From Abditibacterium sp. (GTDB lineage: Bacteria > Armatimonadota > Abditibacteriia > Abditibacteriales > Abditibacteriaceae), in NCBI GenBank assembly GCA_030448265.1, contig JAUJNG010000005.1:62001-126000 (forward strand): a DNA stretch of 64,000 nt, given 5' to 3'. The notes beneath the pieces are model-generated. The model was not told the DNA's origin, ran no database searches, and saw only the letters and a list, made by a program, of their open reading frames with translations. Made by a program: the position numbers and the translations under genes. How positions within the stretch are numbered: the stretch's first letter is position 1; every line of letters begins with the position of its first letter. Shown here in pieces: positions 34,556 to 42,889 of this stretch.

Positions 34556-35268
34556 TGACGGCTCTCCAGAACCCGCGTCGTGGCAAAGAGGAAAAAGAAG
34601 CTGAGCGAGGCGAAAAAAATCAAATCCTGAGTGTCGATGGCGCCGCCCAGCATGCGCGCGAAGTGGGGGAAGACGGAAAACTGCGCGGCGACGGCGGCGA
34701 GGCGATTATCGGGCGCGGTCGCGGCGGGCCAGGCCAGCATCCACGACACCAGAAGCCCGCCGAAAGTGAGAAATCCGGCCACGATTTGCGAATCGCACAG
34801 GCTCGAACAAAACACCCCGAAGGCGCAAAACGCCGCCGCGAGGCAAATCAAGGCGATGCTGCTGCCCCACACCGGCCCCGCGTCGAGCGCGCCGTATTGC
34901 CCGACGAAAAGCGGAAAATAGAGCGTCAAAAGCAGTAACACCGCGCAAAATGCGAGCGCGCCGAGCCACTTTCCCATCGTCACCTGCCACGGCGTGAGCG
35001 GCGAGGTGAAAAGCAGTTCCAGAGTGCCCGTGGCGCGCTCTTCGGCCAACAGGCGCATGGTGAGAAGCGGCGTCAGGAACAAAAAAACGATGATGAGATT
35101 TTGATAAAGCGGCACGAGCGAAAACGGCGCCCCCTGCGCCGCCGCGCCCAGAAGCGAGACGAAGGTGAGGCCCGACAACAGCAGCCATCCGGCACAGAGG
35201 ACGTAGGCGATCCACGAAGAAAAGTAGCCGCGAATTTCTTTCCAGGCGATGTGAAAGGGAATGAACAT
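34546..35268 (-). CDS. ABC transporter permease, GldF/ABC-2 type
   Basis: 240 aa with six membrane helices. ABC-2 family features are IAWKEIRGYFSSWIAYVLC at the N-terminus and TPLLTMRLLAEERATGTLEL, the conserved amphipathic element after TM2. It would form the channel with the ATPase encoded upstream. ATG 35268 is taken rather than the ORF start 35349, because the first 27 codons of the longer frame are family B repeat sequence. It overlaps the GldG-like gene by ten bases. Confidence 0.88.
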   Translation of the reverse strand: MFIPFHIAWKEIRGYFSSWIAYVLCAGWLLLSGLTFVSLLGAAAQGAPFSLVPLYQNLIIVFLFLTPLLTMRLLAEERATGTLELLFTSPLTPWQVTMGKWLGALAFCAVLLLLTLYFPLFVGQYGALDAGPVWGSSIALICLAAAFCAFGVFCSSLCDSQIVAGFLTFGGLLVSWMLAWPAATAPDNRLAAVAAQFSVFPHFARMLGGAIDTQDLIFFASLSFFFLFATTRVLESRQWK

Positions 35269-35284
35269 GGTTTTATTTTCGTGA

Positions 35285-35467
35285 CCCGCTGCGCGGCCCT
35301 CACCCGTCGCTTCGCGCCACCCTCTCCCGCAAGCGGGAGAAGGACACATTCTTACTTTCGTGTTTTCACTGCTCGGTTGAAGGTGCGCGCTTTGTCCTTC
35401 TCCCGCTTGCGCGGGTGCCCTCTGGGCGTGGGTGGCGCGAAGCGACGGGTGAGGGCCGCGCAGCGGG
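35285..35467. repeat. Family B inverted repeat, copy 2
   Basis: Left arm starts at 35285 (CCCGCTGCGCGGCCCTCACC...), right arm ends at 35467. The right arm has about 12 extra bases (GTGCCCTCTGGGCGTGG region). The loop carries ACTTTCGTGTTTTCACTGCT, the reverse complement of the loop of copy 1. It separates the ABC ATPase and permease genes of one operon. Confidence 0.9.
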
Positions 35468-35472
35468 AGTCG

Positions 35473-36384
35473 TCAATCGCTGGTCGTCAGTTTCAAAAAC
35501 ACCTCTTCGAGATTGGCGCGGCGCCGCGAAAGTTCGAGCAGGCCCCAGTTTTCCGCGACGCACAGCTGCGCGATTTCTTCGCGCGCGTCGTTTTGGCCCG
35601 CCAAATCGAGCGAAAACGCACCGTCCGGCTCGCGGCGCACACCCGCAACGCCCGCCACGCGACTCAGTTTTTCGCTCGCATCGGGAGCGGGACGCGCCAG
35701 AACGAGGCTCAAACCACTGGCACCGGCGGCGAGATTTTCCACCGCGTCCTGCGCCACGATGCGGCCCGCGTTGATGACAATCACGCGCGAACAGGTTTCC
35801 TGCACGTCGGGCAAAATGTGGGTCGAAAGCAAAACCGTGCGCTGGGGCGCCAGCGATTTGATGAAATGGCGAGTTTCGGCGCGCTGGCGCGGGTCGAGGC
35901 CGGAACTGGGCTCGTCGAGAATAAGAACCGGCGGGTCGTGAACGATGGCCTGCGCGATGCCCACGCGCTGACGATAGCCTTTGGAGAGTTTGCGAATCAG
36001 CGTATCGGCGCGCTCTTCGAGTTTTCCGGCATCGAGGGCGGCTTCGAGGCGCACGGCGCGCTGCGCTTTGGGCACGCCGCGCAACACCGCGACGTAGCTG
36101 AGGTAATCGCGCACGCTCATTTCGCCGTAGAGCGGCGCGTTTTCCGGCAGATAGCCGATGCTGCGGCGCACTTCGAGCGAATTGTGAAGAATATCGAAGC
36201 CCGCGATGCGCGCGCTTCCCGAAGACGGCGCCATGAAACAACTCAAAATGCGCATCGTGGTGGTTTTTCCGGCGCCATTGGGCCCCAGAAATCCCACGAT
36301 TTCGCCCTCCCCAACCGCGAACGAAACCTCCTCCACCGCGTGGGACGCGCCGTAAATTTTGGACAAGCTTTCGACTTCGATCAT
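35473..36384 (-). CDS. ABC transporter ATPase, GldA/NatA type
   Basis: 303 aa, cytoplasmic motor of the Gld-like exporter. Walker A is GPNGAGKTT, the signature motif is LSKGYRQRVGIAQAI, Walker B is PVLILDEPSSGLD and the switch His is in LLSTHILPDV. After the ATPase core, about residues 215-303 form the C-terminal regulatory domain usual for this branch (VLARPAPDASEKLSRV, ending NLEEVFLKLTTSD). It is the first gene of a four-gene minus-strand unit. Confidence 0.93.
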   Translation of the reverse strand: MIEVESLSKIYGASHAVEEVSFAVGEGEIVGFLGPNGAGKTTTMRILSCFMAPSSGSARIAGFDILHNSLEVRRSIGYLPENAPLYGEMSVRDYLSYVAVLRGVPKAQRAVRLEAALDAGKLEERADTLIRKLSKGYRQRVGIAQAIVHDPPVLILDEPSSGLDPRQRAETRHFIKSLAPQRTVLLSTHILPDVQETCSRVIVINAGRIVAQDAVENLAAGASGLSLVLARPAPDASEKLSRVAGVAGVRREPDGAFSLDLAGQNDAREEIAQLCVAENWGLLELSRRRANLEEVFLKLTTSD

Positions 36385-36701
36385 GGAAATTGGGCTGGAT
36401 TCAGGAGAAACGCAGTTGGATTATAAACAGCCACTGCGTTCAAGCGGGGCTTGCGCCCTCTTCCAATCCCCAGGGGTCTCGATTGGAAGAGGGCGCAAGC
36501 CCCGCCCTAATTTTCAACGGCGTAACTCCTGGAGTTAACGACCTTTTGGCAAAGTGTGTTGCGCGAGAGCCGGTCATGTTTTAAGAGACCCACTAAGCAC
36601 AATCCCAGCCGCCTGAAAATTTAATAAAAAGGAACTTGCAAATTTAATGTCATCACCGCTTATTTCAGTAAACTTAAACAAACCGTTTGTCGAATCACTT
36701 T
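36385..36701. other. 317-bp divergent promoter region
   Basis: The gap separates the ABC ATPase from the Cys-rich membrane protein gene. It holds the family E repeat, then an odd-centred palindrome AACTCC-T-GGAGTT at 36524-36536 (possible operator), then an AT-rich stretch. TTGCAA at 36636-36641 and TTATTT at 36660-36665, 18 bases apart, form a weak candidate promoter for the gene at 36702. Confidence 0.45.
36444..36505. repeat. Family E inverted repeat, copy 2
   Basis: Perfect 25-nt arms, 36444-36468 and 36481-36505, with a 12-nt loop. The arms match those of the in-gene copy at 25355-25419 except for compensating changes on both arms (ACTTACGT versus GCTTGCGC), so pairing is preserved. Confidence 0.92.
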
Positions 36702-38396
36702 ATGCCAAATTTTCAATTCTCCGACGAAAATCCGGCGCCTGAGTCGTCCAAAGCGGCACCCGCCAATTCCAACGACGCTGCGCCCCCCGTTTCGCCTCAG
36801 AAACCCTCTTTTCAACTCGCCGATTCCTCCCCATCGGCTTCCCAACCCACTCCCAGCCCGACGCCGCCCGCACCGCCCGTTAAGCGGTCCGCGCCAGCCG
36901 TCATCCCTGGGCCACCACTGCCCACCCAGAGCGCCCCTGCGCCCTCTTCCACACCCGCTCCTCAGGGCCAGGTTCCGCCTCGCCCCGCGAACGTCCCAAC
37001 ACCAACCGTCCCCACGCCAGGTGTTGCGACGCCAGGTGTTGCGACGCCAGGTGTTGCGACGCCAAAACCCGCAGTGCCGACTCACGCTGCGCCGCCTGCC
37101 GCCGCTCGTCCTTTGCAGCCCAAACCGCGACCGGCGGCGACGGGAGCGCCAAATGCGGTGCCCAATACGGTGCCTTCGCCTTCGATTCCCACGCCTTCGA
37201 TTCCGCTTCCCACGCCCAGCGCGGCGCCCGTCGCGGCGACAACAGAAAAGCATCACGGCGCGCCCCACGACGATTTTTCCCGCAAAATTTGGGGGATTGG
37301 CCAGAGCATCAAGGGCGTGCTCGACGCTCTCGAAGGCCCCGCGAGCTGGGTTTTGCGCGTGGCGTTCGTCGCTGGCCTGTGCGCGCTCGCGTTTGTTTTG
37401 GCCGGAACTTTTCTGGGCAAGGCCGGAAACCTGACCGGCAATCCCAACGCCGCCGCGCTCACCAAAAACCTCAGTCTGGCCTCGCAGGTGTTGATGTGGT
37501 CGCTCCTGGCGGGGAGCGTCGCCACCATTTTGCTGGCTTACGAAGACAGCCGCCTGGGGTTTTTCATCGGCGGACTCGGACTGTTTTGTCACTTCGCGCT
37601 GCCTCTGGTGCTGCGAAATGTCGGCGACAGCGCGGCGACCTCAGCGATGGCGATGCATTTCCGGCACGGCGGCTACCTTCTGGTCATGATCGGTCTGGTC
37701 AAGGGCGTGGGCGACACCGCGATCTGGCTGTGGCACCTGCCCGAAAAAATGAAAGAGCGCCACGCCAACGTGGGTGTGTCGGATCGGGCCGAAGCCAAGC
37801 AGCGTGCCGTGGCGCGCGACGCCAATATGTTTTCGCCGTGCTGGAAACTGCCGTTTTGCCGCGAGTCGATTCGCAAGCAGTGTCCGGCGTTTCTGGCCAA
37901 AACCACGTGCTGGAAATTCGGTCGCGGCTGCTACTGCGACGAAGAAATGATTTCGCGCATCGTGCGCGGCGAATCCATCGACCTCATCAAAGCGCCGACC
38001 CGCGTCTCGCGCCAGGGCAAGCCGCCGTGCGGACGCTGCTACATCTACCTCGAACACCAGACTTACAAGTTTCGGATGTTTTCGCCCCTGGCCCTGCCCG
38101 TCACCGTTCTGGCGACGTGGCTGATCTGGCCGCTCTACACCAACCTCTTCGCGGCGGGCAACAAAGCGTTGGAATCGGTGTGGAAAAGCCTGTCTTTTAG
38201 TTCCAATTCGTCGAAACTGTCGCCCGAAGGGCTTAAAGCCTCAAGCGACGCCGTCAAAGCCGCCGCCGATCTGGGCGGCAGCCCCGAACAAGTCGCCTTT
38301 ATCGCCCAGAATATGTTCGGCGTTCTGCTCGGTTTTATGGTGCTGATCTACCTTTCGAAGGGCATCGAATGGGCGATTTTCAAAGCGAAACTGTAG
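36702..38396 (+). CDS. Pro-rich membrane protein with a Cys cluster, unknown
   Basis: 564 aa. Residues 1-190 are a Pro/Ala/Thr-rich disordered region with three exact GVATP repeats. About five hydrophobic segments follow, including SWVLRVAFVAGLCALAFVLA and SQVLMWSLLAGSVATILLA. Between the fourth and fifth (about residues 380-453) is a soluble segment with eleven cysteines: SPCWKLPFCRESIRKQC, then TTCWKFGRGCYCDEEM and PPCGRCYIYL. Spacing suggests a metal- or cluster-binding domain, but I cannot name it. ATG 36702 is preferred to an upstream TTG. It converges on the AAA+/PspA cluster. Its topology, with Cys inside or outside, is not clear. Confidence 0.75.
   Translation: MPNFQFSDENPAPESSKAAPANSNDAAPPVSPQKPSFQLADSSPSASQPTPSPTPPAPPVKRSAPAVIPGPPLPTQSAPAPSSTPAPQGQVPPRPANVPTPTVPTPGVATPGVATPGVATPKPAVPTHAAPPAAARPLQPKPRPAATGAPNAVPNTVPSPSIPTPSIPLPTPSAAPVAATTEKHHGAPHDDFSRKIWGIGQSIKGVLDALEGPASWVLRVAFVAGLCALAFVLAGTFLGKAGNLTGNPNAAALTKNLSLASQVLMWSLLAGSVATILLAYEDSRLGFFIGGLGLFCHFALPLVLRNVGDSAATSAMAMHFRHGGYLLVMIGLVKGVGDTAIWLWHLPEKMKERHANVGVSDRAEAKQRAVARDANMFSPCWKLPFCRESIRKQCPAFLAKTTCWKFGRGCYCDEEMISRIVRGESIDLIKAPTRVSRQGKPPCGRCYIYLEHQTYKFRMFSPLALPVTVLATWLIWPLYTNLFAAGNKALESVWKSLSFSSNSSKLSPEGLKASSDAVKAAADLGGSPEQVAFIAQNMFGVLLGFMVLIYLSKGIEWAIFKAKL
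37018..37065. repeat. Three tandem 15-bp repeats encoding GVATP
   Basis: Three nearly exact copies of a 15-base unit (CCAGGTGTTGCGACG) in the Pro-rich region of the membrane protein gene. The copies are identical at the DNA level, which points to recent expansion. Confidence 0.85.
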
Positions 38397-38470
38397 AGAG
38401 GCGAGTAACGAGAGGCGAGAAGCGAGAAGTCAGCGCGCGATTTCTCGCCTCTCGCCTCTAACCTCTCGCA
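38394..38470. repeat. Family G inverted repeat, copy 2
   Basis: GAGAGGCGAGTAACGAGAGG units are followed by inverted ATTTCTCGCCTCTCGCCTCT units; pairing is imperfect. It lies between convergent genes and also encodes the last residues of the AAA+ ATPase (EVRGERREIAR) and its stop codon. Confidence 0.8.
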
Positions 38471-40091
38471 AACTCAGAGGCACGAATTCCAGATCGCTGG
38501 TTTCAGCAATCGCCAGTTCCATTTGATGCGCCAGCACTTCGGGCGCGACCGGCGGCTGATAAGTTTCCAGCGCGTCGCGCAGCGCCTCGACGGGCGAGCG
38601 TTTTTCGACCTTGGAAGTGCGATACACCTTCACCGCGAGCGCTTCGGCGGCGCCTGGCGTGACTAGAATCGGCATCACATCTTTAAGTTTTTCAAATTCT
38701 TCGGCGGGAATGGGCATATCGTGCCGTTTGCACAGCGCGCGAATCAAATCGAAGGATTCCTGCGGCGTCGTGGTGGGAAAGATGGGGATTTTCACATCGA
38801 CGCGGCCAGGGCGCTTCAAATCGACCTCGATTAAATCGGGGCGGCTCGACGCCAGAATCCAGATGATTTTGCCCCGATTGCTGCCGCGCGACATTTCTTG
38901 CGCGAACATCCCGTAAACGCGGCCCCCGATGCCGCTGTCGCCGCTTCCCGAATCGCGTTTGCCCAAGGCCTGGTCAGCTTCGTCGATAAAAACGTAGCAC
39001 CGCCCCAGCGCGCCCAACAGACGGAAGATTTTTTCGAGGTTGCCTTCGGTCGAACCGATCCATTTGTCGCGAAAATTTTTGATTTTCACCACCGGAACGC
39101 CCGCCTCGCCCGCCAGACACTCGACCAGAAACGTTTTTCCAGTTCCGACCGGCCCGCACAGCAAATAGCCCATCGGCAGCGCACTCACATCGCCCTGGCG
39201 CCACAACTCTAAATCGGCGCGCAGCCACTTTTTAATCGCTTCGGCGCCCGCGTAATCGTCGAGCGTGCGGCTCGATTCGACGAATTCAATCAATCCGCCC
39301 GCGTCGTTTTCGATGAGCTGCTTTTTGAGTGTCACCAAATCGCCGCCATCGAGCGGCTCGGCGCCGTATTCGCGGGTTTTGAGCAGGGTTTCCAGGCTGG
39401 AAAGGGTGGCGCCCGCCATCGCGCCGCCGAGTTCGTCCAATTTGTCCTTGAACTGCTCCAGCGCGCGCGGAAACTGCGGCGCCAGGTTTTGCAGCGCGAT
39501 TTGAATCTCGCGCGGCGAAGGCAGCGGCACTTTGAAACTCGCCGCGCGCGGATTGTTGGCGGCGAGCGGGTGCAAATCACTTAAGTTTTCCGCAATGAGA
39601 AACGAGGCGAACTGGCTGTCGTGGATGAGCGAATCGAGGCTCCATTCGCGCAGCAACAGCGCAAGAGCGCCAAAAGTCGGCTCAATCGAAGGCGACTGCG
39701 GCGCCACCAACTGCGCGGCGCGAATCACGACCGCGACGCGCGGCGCGATCTGGCCCAGCCGCCCCAAATTGGCGGCGAAACGCGCGTAATGCGTCAGAGT
39801 TTCGAGCGCCGGACGCGGTTCGCGCGGCAGATTCGGATTCGATTTGAACGCGGGCCACTGCGCGAAAATCGCGTTGCCTTTGTCGATGCGAATACCGCTT
39901 CCCAGATCGTAGGACAAAACCACATCGAAGCGCCCCAGAAGCGCGCGATTAAGGAAATCGCCGAGCGTGCCGAGCGCGCCGGAATCGGGCAAAACGAAGC
40001 GGTCTTCGACGTTGCCGTGCAGCAAAAACTGGTTGTTGGCGCCGCTTTCATAGCGCGCGGTGATGTCGCGCGCCCAATCGGGGAGATTCAT
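38430..40091 (-). CDS. AAA+ ATPase next to pspA
   Basis: 553 aa, soluble. An N-terminal region of about 280 residues resembles the inactive P-loop-like head of plant/cyanobacterial-type AAA proteins (MNLPDWARDITARYESGANN). It is followed by one classical AAA module: Walker A GPVGTGKT near 313-320, Walker B YVFIDEAD near 365-372, sensor SSRPD, and arginine-finger-type RPGRVD. Classical AAA ATPases remodel or disassemble protein polymers. The gene is the last of the cluster after pspA, so PspA (an ESCRT-III relative) is a natural candidate substrate, as Vps4 is for ESCRT-III; this is inference. The C-terminal dozen residues come from a family G repeat. Confidence 0.85.
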   Translation of the reverse strand: MNLPDWARDITARYESGANNQFLLHGNVEDRFVLPDSGALGTLGDFLNRALLGRFDVVLSYDLGSGIRIDKGNAIFAQWPAFKSNPNLPREPRPALETLTHYARFAANLGRLGQIAPRVAVVIRAAQLVAPQSPSIEPTFGALALLLREWSLDSLIHDSQFASFLIAENLSDLHPLAANNPRAASFKVPLPSPREIQIALQNLAPQFPRALEQFKDKLDELGGAMAGATLSSLETLLKTREYGAEPLDGGDLVTLKKQLIENDAGGLIEFVESSRTLDDYAGAEAIKKWLRADLELWRQGDVSALPMGYLLCGPVGTGKTFLVECLAGEAGVPVVKIKNFRDKWIGSTEGNLEKIFRLLGALGRCYVFIDEADQALGKRDSGSGDSGIGGRVYGMFAQEMSRGSNRGKIIWILASSRPDLIEVDLKRPGRVDVKIPIFPTTTPQESFDLIRALCKRHDMPIPAEEFEKLKDVMPILVTPGAAEALAVKVYRTSKVEKRSPVEALRDALETYQPPVAPEVLAHQMELAIAETSDLEFVPLSLREVRGERREIAR

Positions 40092-40117
40092 AGAGTTTTA
40101 TTGGCCACAAAAAGGCA

Positions 40118-40290
40118 CAAAAAGAACAAAAGGGGGGTTGGTTGGAGCGTAGAGAACGCGAAGCGTCAGCGAGTTGAGGCAATGCAGCCTGGTTTGCCCA
40201 ACGCCTGTTCATCGAACGTTTCTGTCAGGTCTCACTCGCTGACGCTTCGCGTTCTCTACGCTCCAACCAACCCCCCTTTTGTTCTTTTTG
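40118..40290. repeat. Family A giant inverted repeat, copy 2 (57-nt arms)
   Basis: Arms 40118-40174 and 40234-40290 are perfect complements over 57 bases. The inner half is the family A core (AGAGAACGCGAAGCGTCAGC); the outer half (CAAAAAGAACAAAAGGGGGG) is not in the other copies. The loop is 59 nt. It lies between pspA and the AAA+ gene, within the putative operon. Confidence 0.95.
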
Positions 40291-40302
40291 CGGCCAATTT
40301 TA

Positions 40303-41058
40303 TTATTGAGAAGCGGTTTCGGTCGCGCCTGGCCCCATGGTTTTGCCCGCCGCGCCCGAATCTTTGGGCATCACCGGATCGAGCGCGATGCCTTCGGCGG
40401 CGGCGAAATCGGCCAGAGCCTGATCCGCGAGCGCGGTTTCTTCGGCTTCTTTCATGGTAAATTCGGTCGTGTTGAGCGAATCGCGCGCGACGCGGGCGCG
40501 TCCGGCGGCCTGCTCGCGGTCTTCGTTGACCATTTCTTCCAGGCGGTTGAGCGTGTCGCCGCTTCCGCCGATTGAGGAAATCATGCCGCCCGCCATTTCC
40601 ATCATTTCGGCGGTCGCTTTTTTGACTTCCATGTCGGAAATCGCGTATTTCAGGTCTTCGATTTTGCGCTTGGCGGCGCCAATCGAAACTTCGCGCGCTT
40701 TGACCAGTTCCTGATAGGTTTTTTCGGCCTGCTCCATTTGCGTGCGATTTTCCGCCAACTGGGAAGTCACCGCTTGCAAACGCAAGGCGTATTGGCCCGC
40801 CACCTCGCGGTTACCGGCTTTCAGATTGGCGCCGGCTTTGGCGCGCAGATCTTTTTCTTCGGCTTCCAGCTTTTTGACCTGCGACATCAGACGTTCGCAC
40901 AGTCCGGCGTGCGCGGCCAGACCCTGGTTGTAGTTGGCGATTTGCTTTCGCAGGTTTTCTTTTTCCTGTTCGAGCATCATTTTCGGGTTGGCGCGTTCGG
41001 CGCCCTGCACGAACATATTCGCAAAGGCTTTGAGAAGGTTGGAAATTCGTTTGAACAT
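40303..41058 (-). CDS. PspA/IM30 (Vipp1) family protein
   Basis: 251 aa, almost entirely coiled coil. The N-terminal amphipathic helix (MFKRISNLLKAFANMFVQGA) is typical of the family, followed by NPKMMLEQEKENLRKQIANY and a long helical hairpin. These ESCRT-III-like proteins polymerise on damaged or stressed inner membrane. The Gly/Ala/Thr tail beyond residue 225 is unusual. No pspF or pspBC genes are present. Its partners here are a dedicated AAA+ ATPase downstream and two coiled-coil genes upstream. Confidence 0.92.
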   Translation of the reverse strand: MFKRISNLLKAFANMFVQGAERANPKMMLEQEKENLRKQIANYNQGLAAHAGLCERLMSQVKKLEAEEKDLRAKAGANLKAGNREVAGQYALRLQAVTSQLAENRTQMEQAEKTYQELVKAREVSIGAAKRKIEDLKYAISDMEVKKATAEMMEMAGGMISSIGGSGDTLNRLEEMVNEDREQAAGRARVARDSLNTTEFTMKEAEETALADQALADFAAAEGIALDPVMPKDSGAAGKTMGPGATETASQ

Positions 41059-41067
41059 GAGTTGGGC

Positions 41068-41099
41068 TAGTTAGGTGGTTGGGTGGTTAGGTGGTTGGG
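41068..41099. repeat. Family H simple-sequence run, copy 2
   Basis: TTAGGTGGTTGGGTGGTTAG and one further unit, in one orientation only. It overlaps the 3' end of the preceding minus-strand gene and encodes its last residues (QPPNHPTT) and stop. Confidence 0.75.
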
Positions 41100-41820
41100 T
41101 TTCCTGAGGCGCGTATTTGGAGGGGCCGAGATCGAGGCTGAAGAATTCCAGCACGTCGTCCAGTTTGTCCGATTCAGTCTCGCAGCCGCGCGTGACTTTG
41201 GCGAGTTCGTTTTTGGCGGCCTGAATCGACTGGCGTTTGGCGTCGATTTGCGCTTCCAGTTCAGTGATTTCCGCCTCGGCTTTGGCGGTGACATCGGCGG
41301 TTTTGCGCTCCATGAATTGCGCGAACGAATGGAGCGCCGCCAGTTTACGCGAGGCATCGGTGACCACGCTTTCCGGCGTGGCGCCCGTCGCTTTGCCCAG
41401 CGTGGCCATCATCGCTTTCACGGTCGAGCGGCGCGTTTCGAGCGGCAGTTCCGAGGGCAGCGAACTCAGAGTTTCGAGCATTTGTTCGGCTCCAAAACTG
41501 CTTTGCGGCAAATTCGCCGCGCGGTAAATCGCGGCGAAATCAATTTTGTCGCCCGCAATCGCGGAAGACGTGCCGCTTAGCTGCGTTTCGTCCACCTTCA
41601 CTTCATCGAGGCTTGGCCCGTTCGCCTCGCGCACCAGTTCGTCAATGGTTTTGGGGATGGGGCGATGGGCGCCCGACGGCGAATCCAACGGAAGACGCGC
41701 TTCGGAGGGCAATTCGAATTCGTTGCCACCATCGCTTGAAGAAGAGTAAGGCGGCATTTCGTCGGCGGGCAGTTCGATGAGAAGTCCGGCGGCTTTGCGC
41801 ATGGCGTTGCGAAGACTCAT
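41071..41820 (-). CDS. Coiled-coil protein of the PspA cluster, unknown
   Basis: 249 aa, no signal or membrane segment. The N-terminal 95 residues are acidic and disordered (ELPADEMPPYSSSSDGGNEF), the middle is helical, and about 165-230 is a coiled coil (KTADVTAKAEAEITELEAQI). I recognise no family. AGGAA upstream of ATG 41820 is a reasonable ribosome site. It sits 12 bases before pspA and is very likely co-transcribed. It may be an adaptor between PspA and the membrane or ATPase. The last eight residues come from repeat DNA. Confidence 0.72.
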   Translation of the reverse strand: MSLRNAMRKAAGLLIELPADEMPPYSSSSDGGNEFELPSEARLPLDSPSGAHRPIPKTIDELVREANGPSLDEVKVDETQLSGTSSAIAGDKIDFAAIYRAANLPQSSFGAEQMLETLSSLPSELPLETRRSTVKAMMATLGKATGATPESVVTDASRKLAALHSFAQFMERKTADVTAKAEAEITELEAQIDAKRQSIQAAKNELAKVTRGCETESDKLDDVLEFFSLDLGPSKYAPQETQPPNHPTT

Positions 41821-41846
41821 AAAAGTGGGGATTCCTGAAGGAGAAA

Positions 41847-42746
41847 TTAGCTCGAAACGCTCGACAGCATCCGTTCGTAGGGCGCGAGTTCTTCCAAAAC
41901 CTGCGTCATGGTGTTGGTCTGCGACACGACATCTTCGATATCGGCCAATACCTGTTCGGGCGGGCGGGCGAGCAGTTCATCGCTGATCAGGCCGAAAGTA
42001 TCTTCCAGAAGGGCGAGTTGATGACTCAAATTCGCCACGATTTTGCCCATTTTCGAGATGAATTCGCGGCGGCGGCGCAAAACTTCGAGCCGTTTTTGCA
42101 AAATGGCGCGCGTGCTGGCGTCGGTTTCGGCCTGATGATGGGCTTCAATCGCGGCGATTTCGCGGTCGTAGGCGCCCTGCACGATGGCGACGGTTTCGCC
42201 CAGCCACGCCGTTTCAGACGCCGCGCCCAGAGGATTGAGCGGCGCGTCGCCGCGCGCGCGGCCATTTCGCAAGTCGCGCGGGTTGAACTGCGAGCGCGGC
42301 GCGGCGCTTTCGATTTCCCCGCGCGCCTCGGCTAAATAAGCGCGAAATTGTTCTTCTTTAACCGCGAAATGGAGGAACTTTTCGAGCAGAAAATCGAGTT
42401 TTCGCAGCACTTCGCGCATCCAGGTCGCATCGCCTGCGGCCTGACGGTCGATTTCGCGGCGCACTTCTTCCAATCGCATGAAGCGGTCTTGCAGTTGGGG
42501 GCGCAAAAGCGGCAGAGTTTTGGCTTTGAGTTCGTCGCGGCGCGCCTGCACTTTGGCATCGTCGCGCCGCGAGAGATGCGCGCCATACCAACTCGAATCG
42601 GGCACGAAAATCAGATAAGCGGCCTCGGCGACCAGTCCGATGAGAAGTGGGAGCGGATTGAGCGTCGCCGCCGACAGCGCCACCATCGAAGTGAGGCCCA
42701 AGACGTTGTAGCTTTCCTGCAAAGCGGCGAGATAGCGGTTGCGCAT
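41847..42746 (-). CDS. Membrane-anchored coiled-coil protein of the PspA cluster
   Basis: 299 aa. Two closely spaced hydrophobic segments near the N-terminus (about residues 17-47: LTSMVALSAATLNPLPLLIG, then AAYLIFV) likely form a membrane hairpin, after which the chain is helical to the end. It includes a charged region (RRDELKAKTLPLLRPQLQDR) and a distal coil (EFISKMGKIVANLSHQLALL). I recognise no named domain. It comes 26 bases before the next gene in the same direction. It could anchor the PspA/AAA+ machinery to the inner membrane; that is inference from context. Confidence 0.75.
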   Translation of the reverse strand: MRNRYLAALQESYNVLGLTSMVALSAATLNPLPLLIGLVAEAAYLIFVPDSSWYGAHLSRRDDAKVQARRDELKAKTLPLLRPQLQDRFMRLEEVRREIDRQAAGDATWMREVLRKLDFLLEKFLHFAVKEEQFRAYLAEARGEIESAAPRSQFNPRDLRNGRARGDAPLNPLGAASETAWLGETVAIVQGAYDREIAAIEAHHQAETDASTRAILQKRLEVLRRRREFISKMGKIVANLSHQLALLEDTFGLISDELLARPPEQVLADIEDVVSQTNTMTQVLEELAPYERMLSSVSS

Positions 42747-42799
42747 CGAACGTGGGGCGTCGCGGGACGCCAGAGGAAATTTTAACTCATGGATGACGT

Positions 42800-42885
42800 G
42801 GAGAACGCGAAGCGTCAGCGAGTGAGGCGTGACTGTTACAGTGAACTATCAGTCAGGCCTCACTCGCTCACGCTTCGCGTTCTCC
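42800..42885. repeat. Family A inverted repeat, copy 3 (29-nt arms)
   Basis: Arms 42800-42828 and 42857-42885 pair with one mismatch (GCGTCAGCG against CGCTCACGC). The loop is 28 nt and unrelated to the other loops. It lies between the ABC ATPase gene and the coiled-coil gene. Confidence 0.92.
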
Positions 42886-42889
42886 AATC

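Noticed and set aside
37018..37065. Three 15-bp direct repeats as a possible iteron or operator
   Set aside because: They are in phase with the reading frame and encode GVATP in a Pro-rich linker, a sufficient explanation.
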